DNA of 64,000 bases from Desulfogranum mediterraneum DSM 13871 (GTDB taxonomy: Bacteria; Desulfobacterota; Desulfobulbia; Desulfobulbales; Desulfobulbaceae). Made by a program: the position numbers and the translations under genes. This document shows positions 1 through 8,346 of this stretch, piece after piece (the first letter of the stretch is position 1; each line of letters starts with the position of its first letter). The stretch spans positions 124,001-188,000 of the forward strand of contig NZ_AUCW01000012.1 in NCBI RefSeq assembly GCF_000429965.1. The letters run 5' to 3'. Below the pieces are notes generated by a model that was not told where the DNA came from, ran no database searches, and worked only from the letters and a program-made list of their open reading frames with translations.

Positions 1-2
1 CC

Positions 3-1004
3 CAAAAGATCAACCAGATAGGCGTCGACCTCTTGGGTCTGCCTCCGGACGAGGTGGTGATTGTACCGCCGGGAGCGGTGCTCAAGACCTCCAGCGGCAA
101 GATCCGGCGCTCCTCTACCCGCCAGTTCTACGAACAGGGCCTGATCGGCCGAAAAAAACGGGCCGTCTGGCTGCAGCTGAGCCGTCTGGCCCTGCTGGGC
201 CTGGTCCCCCTGACCCGTCGGACCGGTCGCCTGGTCGGCGGCTACTGTTTTGCCGCATACTGCTGGCTGATGGCCGCAGCCCTGATGCTGCCGGCCCTGG
301 CCCTGCTCACCCTGCCCCTGCCTCGCCGCCTCTCCTGGTCGGTGGCCCACCACTGCCTCCGCACCCTGGCGCGTCTGACCGGCACCAGACTGACCATCAG
401 CGGTGAAGAACATCTTTGCCAGAACACCCCGGCCCTGCTGGTGGCAAACCACATGAGCTACCTGGACGCCCTGGTCCTGGCAGCTGCCATGCCCGCCCCC
501 TGTGCCTTTGTGGCCAAGGCCGAACTGGCCGGCAACCCGATCCTGCGCAGGGCCCTGGAACAACTGGACACCCTCTTTGTCGAACGCTTTGATGCCGAGC
601 AGGGCAGAGAAGATCTTGACCGAATAATCCAGCTCGCGGGCAGCGGCAGGCGGGTGATCTTCTTTGCCGAGGGCACCCTCCAACGCATGCCCGGCCTCCT
701 GCCCTTCCAGATGGGCGCCTTTGTGGCGGCCGCGGAAAAGGGGCTGGCCATTATCCCGGTGGCCCTGACCGGCACCAGGAATAAGCTGCGGGCAGGCTCC
801 TGGTTTCCCAGACCCGGTCATGCCCAGGTCCGTTTTTCCCAAGCTATTGCCCCTGAGGGCCGGGACTGGCAGGCTGCGCTTAAGCTGCGCCATGCCGTCC
901 GCCAGGAGATCCTCCGCTTGGTGGGTGAACCTGACCTGGCCGAAGAATTCAGCTCCCTCAGCCAGCTGGATATCGCCGGCAGCGAGGACCGCCATACACC
1001 GTGA
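3..1004 (+). CDS. AMP-dependent acyl-ligase / 1-acylglycerol-3-phosphate acyltransferase fusion (5' truncated)
   Basis: Only the 3' part of the gene is in the window; the frame is open from the first bases. The first residues carry the C-terminal signature of acyl-CoA/acyl-ACP ligases (VLKTSSGKIRR, with the Lys that closes the adenylation site). A hydrophobic stretch follows, then a PlsC-type acyltransferase domain with the HX4D motif NHMSYLD and the FAEGT motif that binds glycerol phosphate. Such fusions activate a fatty acid and pass it to a lysophospholipid or similar acceptor at the inner membrane, as in Aas-like proteins. The acceptor cannot be read from this part. The gene ends in TGA at 1004 and is followed by about 500 bp without a gene. 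Confidence 0.85.
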   Translation, partial: QKINQIGVDLLGLPPDEVVIVPPGAVLKTSSGKIRRSSTRQFYEQGLIGRKKRAVWLQLSRLALLGLVPLTRRTGRLVGGYCFAAYCWLMAAALMLPALALLTLPLPRRLSWSVAHHCLRTLARLTGTRLTISGEEHLCQNTPALLVANHMSYLDALVLAAAMPAPCAFVAKAELAGNPILRRALEQLDTLFVERFDAEQGREDLDRIIQLAGSGRRVIFFAEGTLQRMPGLLPFQMGAFVAAAEKGLAIIPVALTGTRNKLRAGSWFPRPGHAQVRFSQAIAPEGRDWQAALKLRHAVRQEILRLVGEPDLAEEFSSLSQLDIAGSEDRHTP

Positions 1005-1420
1005 CCAGCAGCACCAGCCTGCGCAACAAGACTCTCCAGCCGGCTGTTTCCTCGCATCCCCCGGCTTGGCGCAGCTCTTCCAGCCCCCATGGCCATTACG
1101 GCCCTTATACCCTGTGCCGTTTTCCCGCTTAAGCCCCATTTCTCCCCAAAAGCTCCTTCATAAACAGAGACTCGGCGGCTGCCAACAGCCACTCTTTCAG
1201 GCCCCATCTCAGCCCAGCCCCCCAGACGCCTGTCGCTTTCCCTTATTTCTTGATTTATCTGTTGCCGCCAATCTGCTACACTGGGGGCAGGAGTGACACA
1301 ATGTGGCACTTGCGCAGGTCTACCTGCCGACCATGAGCAGCAGCCTAGAGCGTCATGCCCCTGCCGCAGCCGGCCTCTCGCAGATACCACCCCGTAGGAG
1401 AGCACTCCGTGCCATCCCGA

Positions 1421-1451
1421 TTGCACTCTTGGGGGCAGTGCTTATTATAAT
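1421..1451 (+). promoter_or_regulatory. possible sigma70-type promoter before the small membrane protein and ftsH
   Basis: The 1005-1506 gap holds no convincing gene. Near its end TTGCAC (1421-1426) and a perfect TATAAT (1446-1451) are separated by 19 bp, slightly longer than ideal, about 55 bp before the start at 1507. It would drive 1507-1704 and probably the ftsH-kinase-regulator genes behind it. A TGGCAC box at about 1305 lacks a -12 GC at the right distance and is not a sigma54 promoter. Confidence 0.4.
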
Positions 1452-1506
1452 GGACTAAAAGACAACAGCTTACATCCAGGCAAAGCATTCAAAAAGGATA
1501 AAAAAG

Positions 1507-1704
1507 ATGAAGGAACAACAGGCAGCCTCGGCTGTGCGGGTGAAGGAACAGCAACAGAATCTGGAGATCCTCAAAGATGATCTCCAGCTGAAGAAAGAGA
1601 CGGGCAAACTCGGAATCCTGCTGCTGTTCCTGATAGGTATTGTGGTCGGAGGCCTCAGCCTCACTGCAATGATCAGCGGGCTGTTACGCCTGCTCACGGG
1701 TTGA
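1507..1704 (+). CDS. small single-pass membrane protein, unknown
   Basis: A 65-residue protein with a charged, Gln/Lys/Glu-rich N-terminal half (likely helical, about residues 3-33). One strongly hydrophobic helix follows (about 36-61, Gly-rich, LLLFLIGIVVGG). The start is supported by AGGA 8-11 bp upstream (AAAGGATAAAAAAG). It lies 85 bp before ftsH on the same strand. Small membrane proteins next to FtsH can be adaptors or substrates, but nothing in the sequence proves this. A second small single-pass protein at 7122 belongs to the same block but has no obvious sequence match to it. I recognise no named family. Confidence 0.6.
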   Translation: MKEQQAASAVRVKEQQQNLEILKDDLQLKKETGKLGILLLFLIGIVVGGLSLTAMISGLLRLLTG

Positions 1705-1789
1705 TCATGGTGACCAGGGAGCCACGCCGCCGGGCCTGTCCGCCTCAACTCACTGGAAGCTTTCCTCAACCATGGAGGCAGCCCTTGCC

Positions 1790-3667
1790 ATGAAAAAACT
1801 CTTCTATCTGGCTCTTTTCCTGTTCGTTACCAGCTTTGCAGGGGCGGTGATCTACCAACTCTATACCCTGGAGACGGCCCTGCCCAGCCTCCGCTATGAC
1901 CAGTTCCTCGCCAGCCTCAACAACAACGAGATCCAGAGTGTGACCCTGCGCGGCGGCGAAGTCCGCTTCACCGATACCTTTCTCCGCAGCTACGCCACCT
2001 TTGCCCCTGATCCGGCCGGACTGCTCAAGCGCCTGGAACAGAAAGAGATCGCCATCACGGCTGAAGACCATCGCCACTCGCCCTACATCCCCTTTTACAT
2101 CATCACCCTGCCCATCATTCTGCTCTTCTTCTGCGGCTTCTACCTGACCAGGCAACGAAAGAAGGATAAAGACCAGGAAGATTCAGCATTTACCAGCAAG
2201 CGGGTCGTCCAGCTCAGTAAGGACAACCGCATCACCTTTGCCGATGTGGCCGGCATCCCGGAGGTGCTGGACGAACTGCGTGAGATCGTTGATTTTCTAA
2301 AAAATACCGGCAAATTCAGTCGACTGGGGGCCTCGATCCCCAAAGGGGTGCTGCTCCAGGGACCACCGGGAACCGGTAAGACCCTGCTTGCCAAGGCCAT
2401 TGCCGGCGAGGCCATGGTTCCCTTCTACTCCTTTTCAGGCTCTGACTTTGTGGAGATGTTCGTCGGCGTCGGTGCCTCCAGGGTTCGGGACCTGTTCCAG
2501 GAGGCCAAGAAGAACACTCCCTGCATCATCTTTATCGATGAGATCGATGCCGTGGGCGCCCATCGCGGCTCCGGCGCCGGCATGGGGGGCCAGGAAGAAC
2601 GGGGCCAGACCCTCAATGCCCTGTTGGTGGAGATGGATGGTTTTTCCCGGGATGACACCATCATCATCCTGGCAGCCACCAACCGACCCGACATCCTGGA
2701 CCCTGCCCTGATGCGTCCGGGTCGCTTTGACCGGATGGTCAACATCCTGGCGCCCGACGTCAAGGGGCGACGCAAGATCCTCGATGTTCACGCCCGCAAG
2801 ATTCTCATCGATGAACAGCTTGAGCTGGACGAGGTGGCCAGAAACACCCCTGGCTTTACCGGGGCCGAGTTGGCCAACCTGGTCAACGAGGCAGCCCTGA
2901 TCGCGGCCAGAAAAGACCGGGACAGGGTGAAAGAGGATGATTTTCTGGAGGCCAGGGATCGAATCGTCATCGGGGTTGAGCGCAAGGGTTTCATGCTCTC
3001 CCAGGATGACAAACGCACCATTGCCTACCATGAGGCAGGCCATGCCATCCTGGCAAAATTCCTGCCCCATGCCGATCCCATCCAGAAGATCACCATCATC
3101 CCCAGGGGCAAGGCCATGGGCCACATCCAGCAACAGCCCCTGTCCGACCGCCATACCTACACCAAGGAGTACCTCAAGGACCGGATCACCATCCTCATGG
3201 GAGGACGGGCAGCAGAGCAGCTCTGCCTGCTCCAGCAATCCACCGGCAGTGAGGATGACCTGCTCAGGGCCACCGAGATCGCCACCAAGATGGTCTGCCA
3301 ATGGGGGATGAACGAACGCCTGGGCCCCCTGGCCCTGGCCCGCAGCGTCGGAGGATTTCTGGGCGGCAACTCGGAGAAGATGGTGCACAGCGATATCACC
3401 AGCAAGCATATCGACATGGAGGTCCGCCGGCTGGTGGAGACCAGCTATGAACAGGCCTTCAACCTGCTCAGCAGCCATAAGAACTTCCTGACCTATCTGG
3501 CCGACATCCTCCTCCAGACCGAAACCCTGGATGAGGAGGAGATCCAGATTATCTTTGACTGCAGCCTGGCCAAGGAGGCGGAAGCCACCGTCAACATGGA
3601 CGCCCATATACCCGACGAGTGCGCTGGCTGTCCGGCAGTCGGTCAATGTGCCCAGCAGGTGGCCTGA
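1790..3667 (+). CDS. ftsH: FtsH-type membrane ATP-dependent zinc metalloprotease
   Basis: The protein degrades misfolded membrane proteins and selected regulators at the inner membrane as a hexamer. Residue numbers count from the ATG at 1790. There is a first membrane helix (about 4-24), a short periplasmic part, a second helix (about 99-117), then an AAA+ domain with Walker A GPPGTGKT (191-198), Walker B IIFIDEID and the second region of homology ([19 protein letters not shown]). The M41 protease follows with the zinc motif HEAGH (414-418). At 625 residues it is of normal length. The C-terminus is Cys-rich ([10 protein letters not shown]), which is unusual and may bind metal or sense redox state. 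An upstream ATG at 1772 is in frame, but the helix begins at 1790. The gene precedes a two-component pair, so it may be a specialised paralogue. Confidence 0.93.
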   Translation: MKKLFYLALFLFVTSFAGAVIYQLYTLETALPSLRYDQFLASLNNNEIQSVTLRGGEVRFTDTFLRSYATFAPDPAGLLKRLEQKEIAITAEDHRHSPYIPFYIITLPIILLFFCGFYLTRQRKKDKDQEDSAFTSKRVVQLSKDNRITFADVAGIPEVLDELREIVDFLKNTGKFSRLGASIPKGVLLQGPPGTGKTLLAKAIAGEAMVPFYSFSGSDFVEMFVGVGASRVRDLFQEAKKNTPCIIFIDEIDAVGAHRGSGAGMGGQEERGQTLNALLVEMDGFSRDDTIIILAATNRPDILDPALMRPGRFDRMVNILAPDVKGRRKILDVHARKILIDEQLELDEVARNTPGFTGAELANLVNEAALIAARKDRDRVKEDDFLEARDRIVIGVERKGFMLSQDDKRTIAYHEAGHAILAKFLPHADPIQKITIIPRGKAMGHIQQQPLSDRHTYTKEYLKDRITILMGGRAAEQLCLLQQSTGSEDDLLRATEIATKMVCQWGMNERLGPLALARSVGGFLGGNSEKMVHSDITSKHIDMEVRRLVETSYEQAFNLLSSHKNFLTYLADILLQTETLDEEEIQIIFDCSLAKEAEATVNMDAHIPDECAGCPAVGQCAQQVA

Positions 3668-3793
3668 TCATGGCCCCCCTGGCCTCCGGACCAACAGTGA
3701 GCAGGAATGGCAGGGCGCCAGTATGCCTCCCAGACAGGGGCCTGGAGCAGGGCGCCCCCTGCAGCGACAAGAACAACTGCAATGGAGGCCATC

Positions 3794-4882
3794 ATGGTTG
3801 ACATCTGGGCCCGTTCCTGTGAGCTGCTCGAAGACCCGGTCTTCATCGTCTCCACCGAAGGCACCATTGTCAACGTCAACCAGGCAGCCCTGGCCGCCTG
3901 CCGGAAGCGTCGGCAAGAGGTCCTGGGACAGGCCATCTGCACCATTATCCACGGCGGCAAGCTGCCCCATATTGCCTGTCCACTGGAACAGTTCCTCCAG
4001 ACCTTTTCCAGCCGGGTCATGGAGACCCACCTGCCTGGACTGTACGGAGACTACCTGCTGACCATCTCCACCACTTCCCATCGGGAGGATGATCGCAGAC
4101 TGCTGCTGCTGCTGGCCAGGGAACTCTCCAGAGAGGAGGCCCGCAAGGTGGAGTACCATCGCACCGCCCAGCTGGCAGCCATCGGCGAACTGGCCGCAGG
4201 GGTAGCCCATGAGGTCAACAACCCCATCAACGGCATCATCAACCTGGCCCAGCTGATGCTGGATGATGCCCGCAGCGATGAGGACCGGGATCTGTTGACC
4301 CGGGTGGTCAGCGAAGGGGAACGGATCGCCGCCATCACCCACAAGCTGCTCTGCTTTGCCAAGGAGGACCAGGAGGAGAAGGTGATCCTCACACTCAAGG
4401 AGAGCATCGACGACTGCCTCAACCTGATGCGCCACCAGTTGCACAAGGACGGCATTGAGGTGGTCTGTGAATACCTTGACCATCCCTGTCAGGTGCGGGC
4501 CAACAGCAACGTGCTCCAGCAGGTCTTTTTCAACCTGCTCAGCAACAGCCGCTATGCCCTCAACCAACGCTACCAGCAGCACGACCCCAAGAAGAGAATC
4601 CTGATCCGTTGCCAACAGCTCCCCTTTGAAAACAACAACGGCGTCTATGCCCGGATCCTGATCAAGGATTGGGGCTGCGGCATCCCCCAGGGGCTTTTGG
4701 ACCGGGTCTGTGACCCCTTCTTTACCACCAAGCCCTGCGGAGAGGGAACCGGCCTGGGTCTGAGCATCTCCCACGGGATCGTCAAGGAGCATGGCGGCAC
4801 CATGAAGATCGAGAGTGTCCTCCACGAGTATACTGCCATCACCATTGACCTGCCGGCCGTCGTGCCGCCAAGCGAGAGCTAG
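3794..4882 (+). CDS. PAS-domain sensor histidine kinase (NtrB-like, cytosolic)
   Basis: A soluble kinase of 362 residues with no membrane helix. The N-terminal PAS domain (about 5-110) contains Cys and His residues (IIHGG, IACPLEQF). The DHp helix has the phospho-accepting His139 in VAHEVNNPINGI. The HATPase domain shows the N box (NLLSNSRYAL), G1 (DWGCGIP), the F box (PFFTTK) and G2 (GTGLGL). The start at 3794 is preferred over 3707 and 3782 because GGAGG lies 5-6 bp before it. It sits 127 bp after ftsH and 68 bp before a sigma54 response regulator, its most likely partner. The signal is unknown; a redox or metabolite cue would suit the neighbouring genes, which is inference. Confidence 0.9.
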   Translation: MVDIWARSCELLEDPVFIVSTEGTIVNVNQAALAACRKRRQEVLGQAICTIIHGGKLPHIACPLEQFLQTFSSRVMETHLPGLYGDYLLTISTTSHREDDRRLLLLLARELSREEARKVEYHRTAQLAAIGELAAGVAHEVNNPINGIINLAQLMLDDARSDEDRDLLTRVVSEGERIAAITHKLLCFAKEDQEEKVILTLKESIDDCLNLMRHQLHKDGIEVVCEYLDHPCQVRANSNVLQQVFFNLLSNSRYALNQRYQQHDPKKRILIRCQQLPFENNNGVYARILIKDWGCGIPQGLLDRVCDPFFTTKPCGEGTGLGLSISHGIVKEHGGTMKIESVLHEYTAITIDLPAVVPPSES

Positions 4883-4950
4883 GCTCCATGGCCACCCTTT
4901 GTCAACAGGCAACAGGGCAACAGCGAGATGCGGCCCAGCTCTGAACGCCT

Positions 4951-6765
4951 ATGATCTCTGACGCACAGATCCTCATTGTTGACGATGAAGAATCCATCAG
5001 GTTGACCTTCGAACGCTTCCTCACCCGGGCAGGCTACAGCCGGGTAGTTGCCGTCTCTTCGCTGCAGGCAGCCCTGGAAGCCTTTAAGCATGGGGACTTT
5101 GACCTGGTGATCAGTGACATTGTCCTGGGCAGGGACCGGGGCACCGAGCTGTTGCGCAAGATGCGGGAGGGCGGCATGGACTGCCCGGTGGTGATGATCA
5201 CCGGCTATCCTAATCTTGAATCCGCCTCCGAGGCCGTCCGTCTGGGGGCCTTTGACTATATTCCCAAGCCGGTCAAGAAAGAGGCACTGCTCCACTTCAC
5301 CCGACAGGCCTTGCAGCACAGGGCCCTGCAACAGGAAAAAGATCGGCTGCAGGAGGAGAACGAACAGTTCAGGCGTTATCTGGAGGCCATATTCCGTTCG
5401 GTCCAGGACGCCATCATCACCGTGGATTCACAGTTGCAGATCGTCCAGCTCAATGATACTGCCAAAGAGTTGATCCGGCAGGAGGGCGGCGAGGTCGCCC
5501 TGCACAGGGGCCGGCAGAGTCATCCCGGCACCATCATCAAGGCCTGCCTCGAGGATGCCCGCCTGGTATTAAACAGCCGCAAAGAGGTTCGGGAACACCG
5601 CTTCGAATACAGCAAGGATGACGGCAGCACCGCGGTGCTCAGCCTCAATGCCGCACCCCTGGAGGATACAGCAGGGGAATTTCACGGCGTGGTCCTGGTG
5701 GCCAGAGACATCACCCTGACCCAACCCTCGAGAGAGCCCAATCAGCGCATCCATTTCCATGGATTTATCGGCAACAGCACCGCCATGCAGGAGGTCTACA
5801 GACTGATTGAAAATGTCGGCAAAACCGATGCTACGGTCTTGATAACCGGAGAATCGGGCACCGGCAAGGAGTTGACCGCAGAGGCGGTCCACAGGGAGAG
5901 TACCCGCCGAGACAGGCAACTGATCAAGGTAGACTGCGCCTCCATAGCCGAGGACCTGCTGGAGAGCGAACTGTTCGGTCACGTCAAGGGCTCCTTTACC
6001 GGTGCCCATAAGCACCGCAGCGGCCTGATCATGCAGGCCGACGGCGGCACGCTCTTTCTCGATGAGATCGGTGACATCTCACCCCGGATGCAGCTCCGCC
6101 TGCTCCGCTTTCTCCAGGAAAAGACCTTCTATCCTGTTGGCCAGGACTCGCCCATGAAGGTGGATGTTCGGATCATCACCGCCACCAATGCGGACTTGAA
6201 GCAGAAGGTGACTGATGGCGCTTTTCGGGAAGACCTCTATTACCGGCTGCGGGTGGTGGAGCTGAGCCTGCCGCCGCTGAGGGCCCGCAGGGAGGAGATC
6301 CCCCTGCTGGTCACCCACTTTCTCCAGCGCCACCAGCAGATGCCGGGACGGCACATCACCGGCATCTCAGACCAGGCAGCCGAAGCCCTGGCCCATTACA
6401 CCTGGCCCGGCAATGTCCGCGAGTTGGAGCATGTCATTGAGCGGGCCTGTGTTCTCTGCAACGGGGAGACCATTGCCCTCAAGCACCTCCCCGAAGAGAT
6501 CTGCAACTGGGATCATGGCCCAGAGGATCCCCCCCCAGCTTCGAGCCCCCTGGAGACCCTTGCCGCTGGTATCAAAAAGGCCCAACAGGCAGAAAGCAGC
6601 GCTGCCATCTTCGAGGCGCTCCAACGCGCCAAGGGCAACAAGGCCGAAGCAGCCCGGATCCTGGGCATCAATCGCACCACCCTCTATCGCCGCATGCAGC
6701 GCCTGGCGATGAATCGTCAGCCCCCTCCAAACCGAGCCGGAAACCACAACCGCCAAGGCTCCTAG
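4951..6765 (+). CDS. NtrC-family sigma54-dependent response regulator with inserted PAS domain
   Basis: A 604-residue enhancer-binding protein. The receiver domain is at 1-120, with the acidic pocket DDE and the phospho-acceptor Asp56 in VISDIVLG. A coiled linker leads to a PAS domain (about 148-250). The AAA+ sigma54-activation domain starts near 272, with Walker A GESGTGKE (300-307) and the sigma54-contact loop as GSFTGA (347-352), a conservative variant of GAFTGA. The C-terminus is a Fis-type helix-turn-helix (about 560-590, EAARILGINRTTLYRR). It should be phosphorylated by the kinase just upstream. Immediately after its stop codon lies an array of 11-bp sites, followed by a -24/-12 promoter, which makes the operon beginning at 7122 the probable target. 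Confidence 0.92.
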   Translation: MISDAQILIVDDEESIRLTFERFLTRAGYSRVVAVSSLQAALEAFKHGDFDLVISDIVLGRDRGTELLRKMREGGMDCPVVMITGYPNLESASEAVRLGAFDYIPKPVKKEALLHFTRQALQHRALQQEKDRLQEENEQFRRYLEAIFRSVQDAIITVDSQLQIVQLNDTAKELIRQEGGEVALHRGRQSHPGTIIKACLEDARLVLNSRKEVREHRFEYSKDDGSTAVLSLNAAPLEDTAGEFHGVVLVARDITLTQPSREPNQRIHFHGFIGNSTAMQEVYRLIENVGKTDATVLITGESGTGKELTAEAVHRESTRRDRQLIKVDCASIAEDLLESELFGHVKGSFTGAHKHRSGLIMQADGGTLFLDEIGDISPRMQLRLLRFLQEKTFYPVGQDSPMKVDVRIITATNADLKQKVTDGAFREDLYYRLRVVELSLPPLRARREEIPLLVTHFLQRHQQMPGRHITGISDQAAEALAHYTWPGNVRELEHVIERACVLCNGETIALKHLPEEICNWDHGPEDPPPASSPLETLAAGIKKAQQAESSAAIFEALQRAKGNKAEAARILGINRTTLYRRMQRLAMNRQPPPNRAGNHNRQGS

Positions 6766-6775
6766 CGCTGCAGCA

Positions 6776-6840
6776 GGTGTTGCACAGGTGCTGCCCCGGT
6801 GTTGCACATTGAGGCCGATGCGCAACACCAGGGCAACACC
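6776..6840. promoter_or_regulatory. probable enhancer: three direct and two inverted 11-bp sites
   Basis: Three contiguous 11-bp units read forward: GGTGTTGCACA (6776-6786), GGTGCTGCCCC (6787-6797) and GGTGTTGCACA (6798-6808). After a 10-bp gap come two units in inverted orientation: TGCGCAACACC (6819-6829) and AGGGCAACACC (6830-6840). The inner four units form a nested inverted repeat. The 11-bp period puts every site on nearly the same face of the helix, as expected for a multimeric activator. The array ends 128 bp before a -24/-12 promoter. There is no T-run behind it, so a terminator is less likely than an enhancer, though the RNA could also fold. Confidence 0.7.
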
Positions 6841-6917
6841 CCGTTGGCTGTCAGCTCCGCCCTCCTCCCCTCTTTTCCACTGTGACCCGCCCTCTCACCA
6901 CCTAGAAATTACTGCAA

Positions 6918-6930
6918 TATCAAGCCAATA
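6918..6930. promoter_or_regulatory. possible IHF bending site
   Basis: TATCAAGCCAATA differs at one position from the IHF consensus WATCAANNNNTTR. It lies between the enhancer array and the -24/-12 promoter, where a bend would bring the activator to sigma54 polymerase. The evidence is a short motif plus its position only. Confidence 0.3.
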
Positions 6931-6968
6931 TCCAGAAGAAACTTTTTATCTGACCCTATCCCACATTG

Positions 6969-6984
6969 TGGTACACCCGTTGCT
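6969..6984 (+). promoter_or_regulatory. sigma54 (-24/-12) promoter
   Basis: TGGTACACCCGTTGCT has the invariant GG and GC exactly 12 bp apart and matches TGGCACN5TTGCW with one substitution. It is 138 bp upstream of the ATG at 7122 and downstream of the enhancer array. The palindrome CCACATTGTGG (6961-6971) overlaps the -24 box. Confidence 0.7.
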
Positions 6985-7121
6985 CTACAAGAACCATCAC
7001 ACCGTGGCACCTTTCCACAGCCTCAGCCTGGCCAGAGAGCCACATAGAGAACGAGGAGCGCTGCAGACGGGTACCAGATTCAAGGGTTGCGCCAGAGCAT
7101 CACAACATCGGGAGAACGAAA

Positions 7122-7337
7122 ATGAAAGAACATGTCAAAACCAGATCAGTTGAAGAGACCAACTCAGATGTCAACGTCTCAGAGGGAGCCGAAGGCAAAA
7201 CCGTCATCTATGCCGTGGGAGTCATGGGTGCCCTGATCGGCTTATGGGGACTTGCCTGTATCGTTGGCGGCATTATCCACAGCGGCGGGCCCCTGGCCTT
7301 TGTCGGCAACTGGTTCAAAGCCGTCACCGGGATGTAA
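7122..7337 (+). CDS. small single-pass membrane protein, first gene of the sigma54 operon
   Basis: A 71-residue protein with a polar, acidic N-terminal third and one Gly-rich membrane helix (about 29-53, AVGVMGALIGLWGLACIVGGII), then a short amphipathic tail. The ATG at 7122 has GGAG about 10 bp upstream; the longer open frame before it has no initiation signal. It is the first gene after the sigma54 promoter, followed by a kinase-like membrane protein and an NrfD protein. It may be an accessory subunit of the NrfD protein; this rests on position alone. I know no named family for it. Confidence 0.65.
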   Translation: MKEHVKTRSVEETNSDVNVSEGAEGKTVIYAVGVMGALIGLWGLACIVGGIIHSGGPLAFVGNWFKAVTGM

Positions 7338-7437
7338 CCCCCTTGGGGAGGCCGGAACGAACAGGAAAAACAGACTTTTTCGGACAGACTCTGTCCTCAA
7401 GAGGACTGTACAGAGCAAACAGCAGGAGTAGTTGGCA

Positions 7438-8346
7438 ATGATCTCCGTACGAAGAATCATCTTCAGTGTTTTCTGCGGGATCTTTATGCTGCTGATCTTG
7501 GTCGGCATGCTCGGGGTAATGCAGTTCCGCCTGACCGACGATTACAATCGGGTGATTGCCCAGGGAGGAAATATCCTGTTTCAGTTCAACCTGGTCCGAG
7601 AGCAGATCACCCGCTCCATGCTTGAAGAGAACTGGCAGGCTCTGGAGAGCAGCACCAGGGGAATAGAGGCCCTGAACAGTGACCTGAGCACCCTCCTGGA
7701 CAGCAGCCTGATCCCTAAGGAATACAAGATTGCCCTAATTAATCAGGTGGACCTTCCGGGCATCATCCTCCTGAACCGGCGGTTAGTCGGCGAGGCGGAT
7801 AAGGAGCAGTGGAGCTTCAAGCTCCACGATCAACTCCGCCTGATGTCGGATCAGTTGATCCGCTTTGACCGGGTGCTGGCAGCGGAGATGAAGACTCAAC
7901 TGGTCCGCTTTCAAAACCTGGCCATCGGGGTGCTCACCGTCATCGTTGCCGTCATCTCCCTGCTGCTGCTGGTGCTCTACCAGAAGGGTTTCGCCCCGCT
8001 GATCAAGCTCTCCAGCCAGCTGCACAGCCAGAAAAAGTTACAGCCACTGCCGCCAGATCCCCGGGCCTGTCGGGAGATACGGGAACTGACCCAGCAGCTC
8101 AACAGGGTGATCCTGGCCGGTGAACAGGGCCAGGTTGTGGCCAACGGCCCTGGATTTTCCCCGGACAAAATCAACAACTTCAGCAATCAACTCAACGGCA
8201 TAATCAACTACACCCAACTCCTGATAGATGAAGAGCGGCAGGGGGCCGCGGCTGCCGAAAAAGTACCCATCCTGGAGAAGATCCTCTCTTCAGGAGAAAT
8301 CATGACATCTATCTTACACGAGCAACAGCTAAAGGATGAACGATGA
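7438..8346 (+). CDS. membrane sensor with degenerate, truncated histidine-kinase domain
   Basis: A 302-residue protein with an N-terminal membrane helix (about 5-27), a helical periplasmic domain of about 135 residues like four-helix-bundle sensors, a second helix (about 162-183) and a HAMP-like cytosolic stretch. It then has a segment that matches a kinase DHp helix (NQLNGIINYTQLLIDE, compare NNPINGIINLAQLML in the kinase at 3794). The His of the H box is replaced by Asn and no ATPase domain follows, so it cannot be a normal kinase. AGGAG at 7424-7428 supports the ATG at 7438. The stop overlaps the next ATG (ATGA), so it is translationally coupled to nrfD. It may sense a periplasmic signal and act on the NrfD protein or on the intact kinase. 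Confidence 0.75.
   Translation: MISVRRIIFSVFCGIFMLLILVGMLGVMQFRLTDDYNRVIAQGGNILFQFNLVREQITRSMLEENWQALESSTRGIEALNSDLSTLLDSSLIPKEYKIALINQVDLPGIILLNRRLVGEADKEQWSFKLHDQLRLMSDQLIRFDRVLAAEMKTQLVRFQNLAIGVLTVIVAVISLLLLVLYQKGFAPLIKLSSQLHSQKKLQPLPPDPRACREIRELTQQLNRVILAGEQGQVVANGPGFSPDKINNFSNQLNGIINYTQLLIDEERQGAAAAEKVPILEKILSSGEIMTSILHEQQLKDER

Noticed and set aside
820-1296. 158-codon plus-strand frame at the end of the first gene
   Set aside because: It overlaps the acyltransferase in another frame and continues into noncoding DNA with Pro/Ser-rich nonsense.
1300-1325. TGGCAC box as a sigma54 promoter before 1507
   Set aside because: No GC at the required 12-bp spacing; a sigma70-like pair closer to the gene fits better.
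2435-3646. 403-codon minus-strand frame
   Set aside because: It lies wholly inside ftsH, whose motifs are complete; it is a GC-rich shadow frame.
6776-6840. Terminator of the response-regulator gene
   Set aside because: The inverted units could form a stem, but the third direct copy, the 11-bp phasing and the lack of a T-run favour an enhancer.
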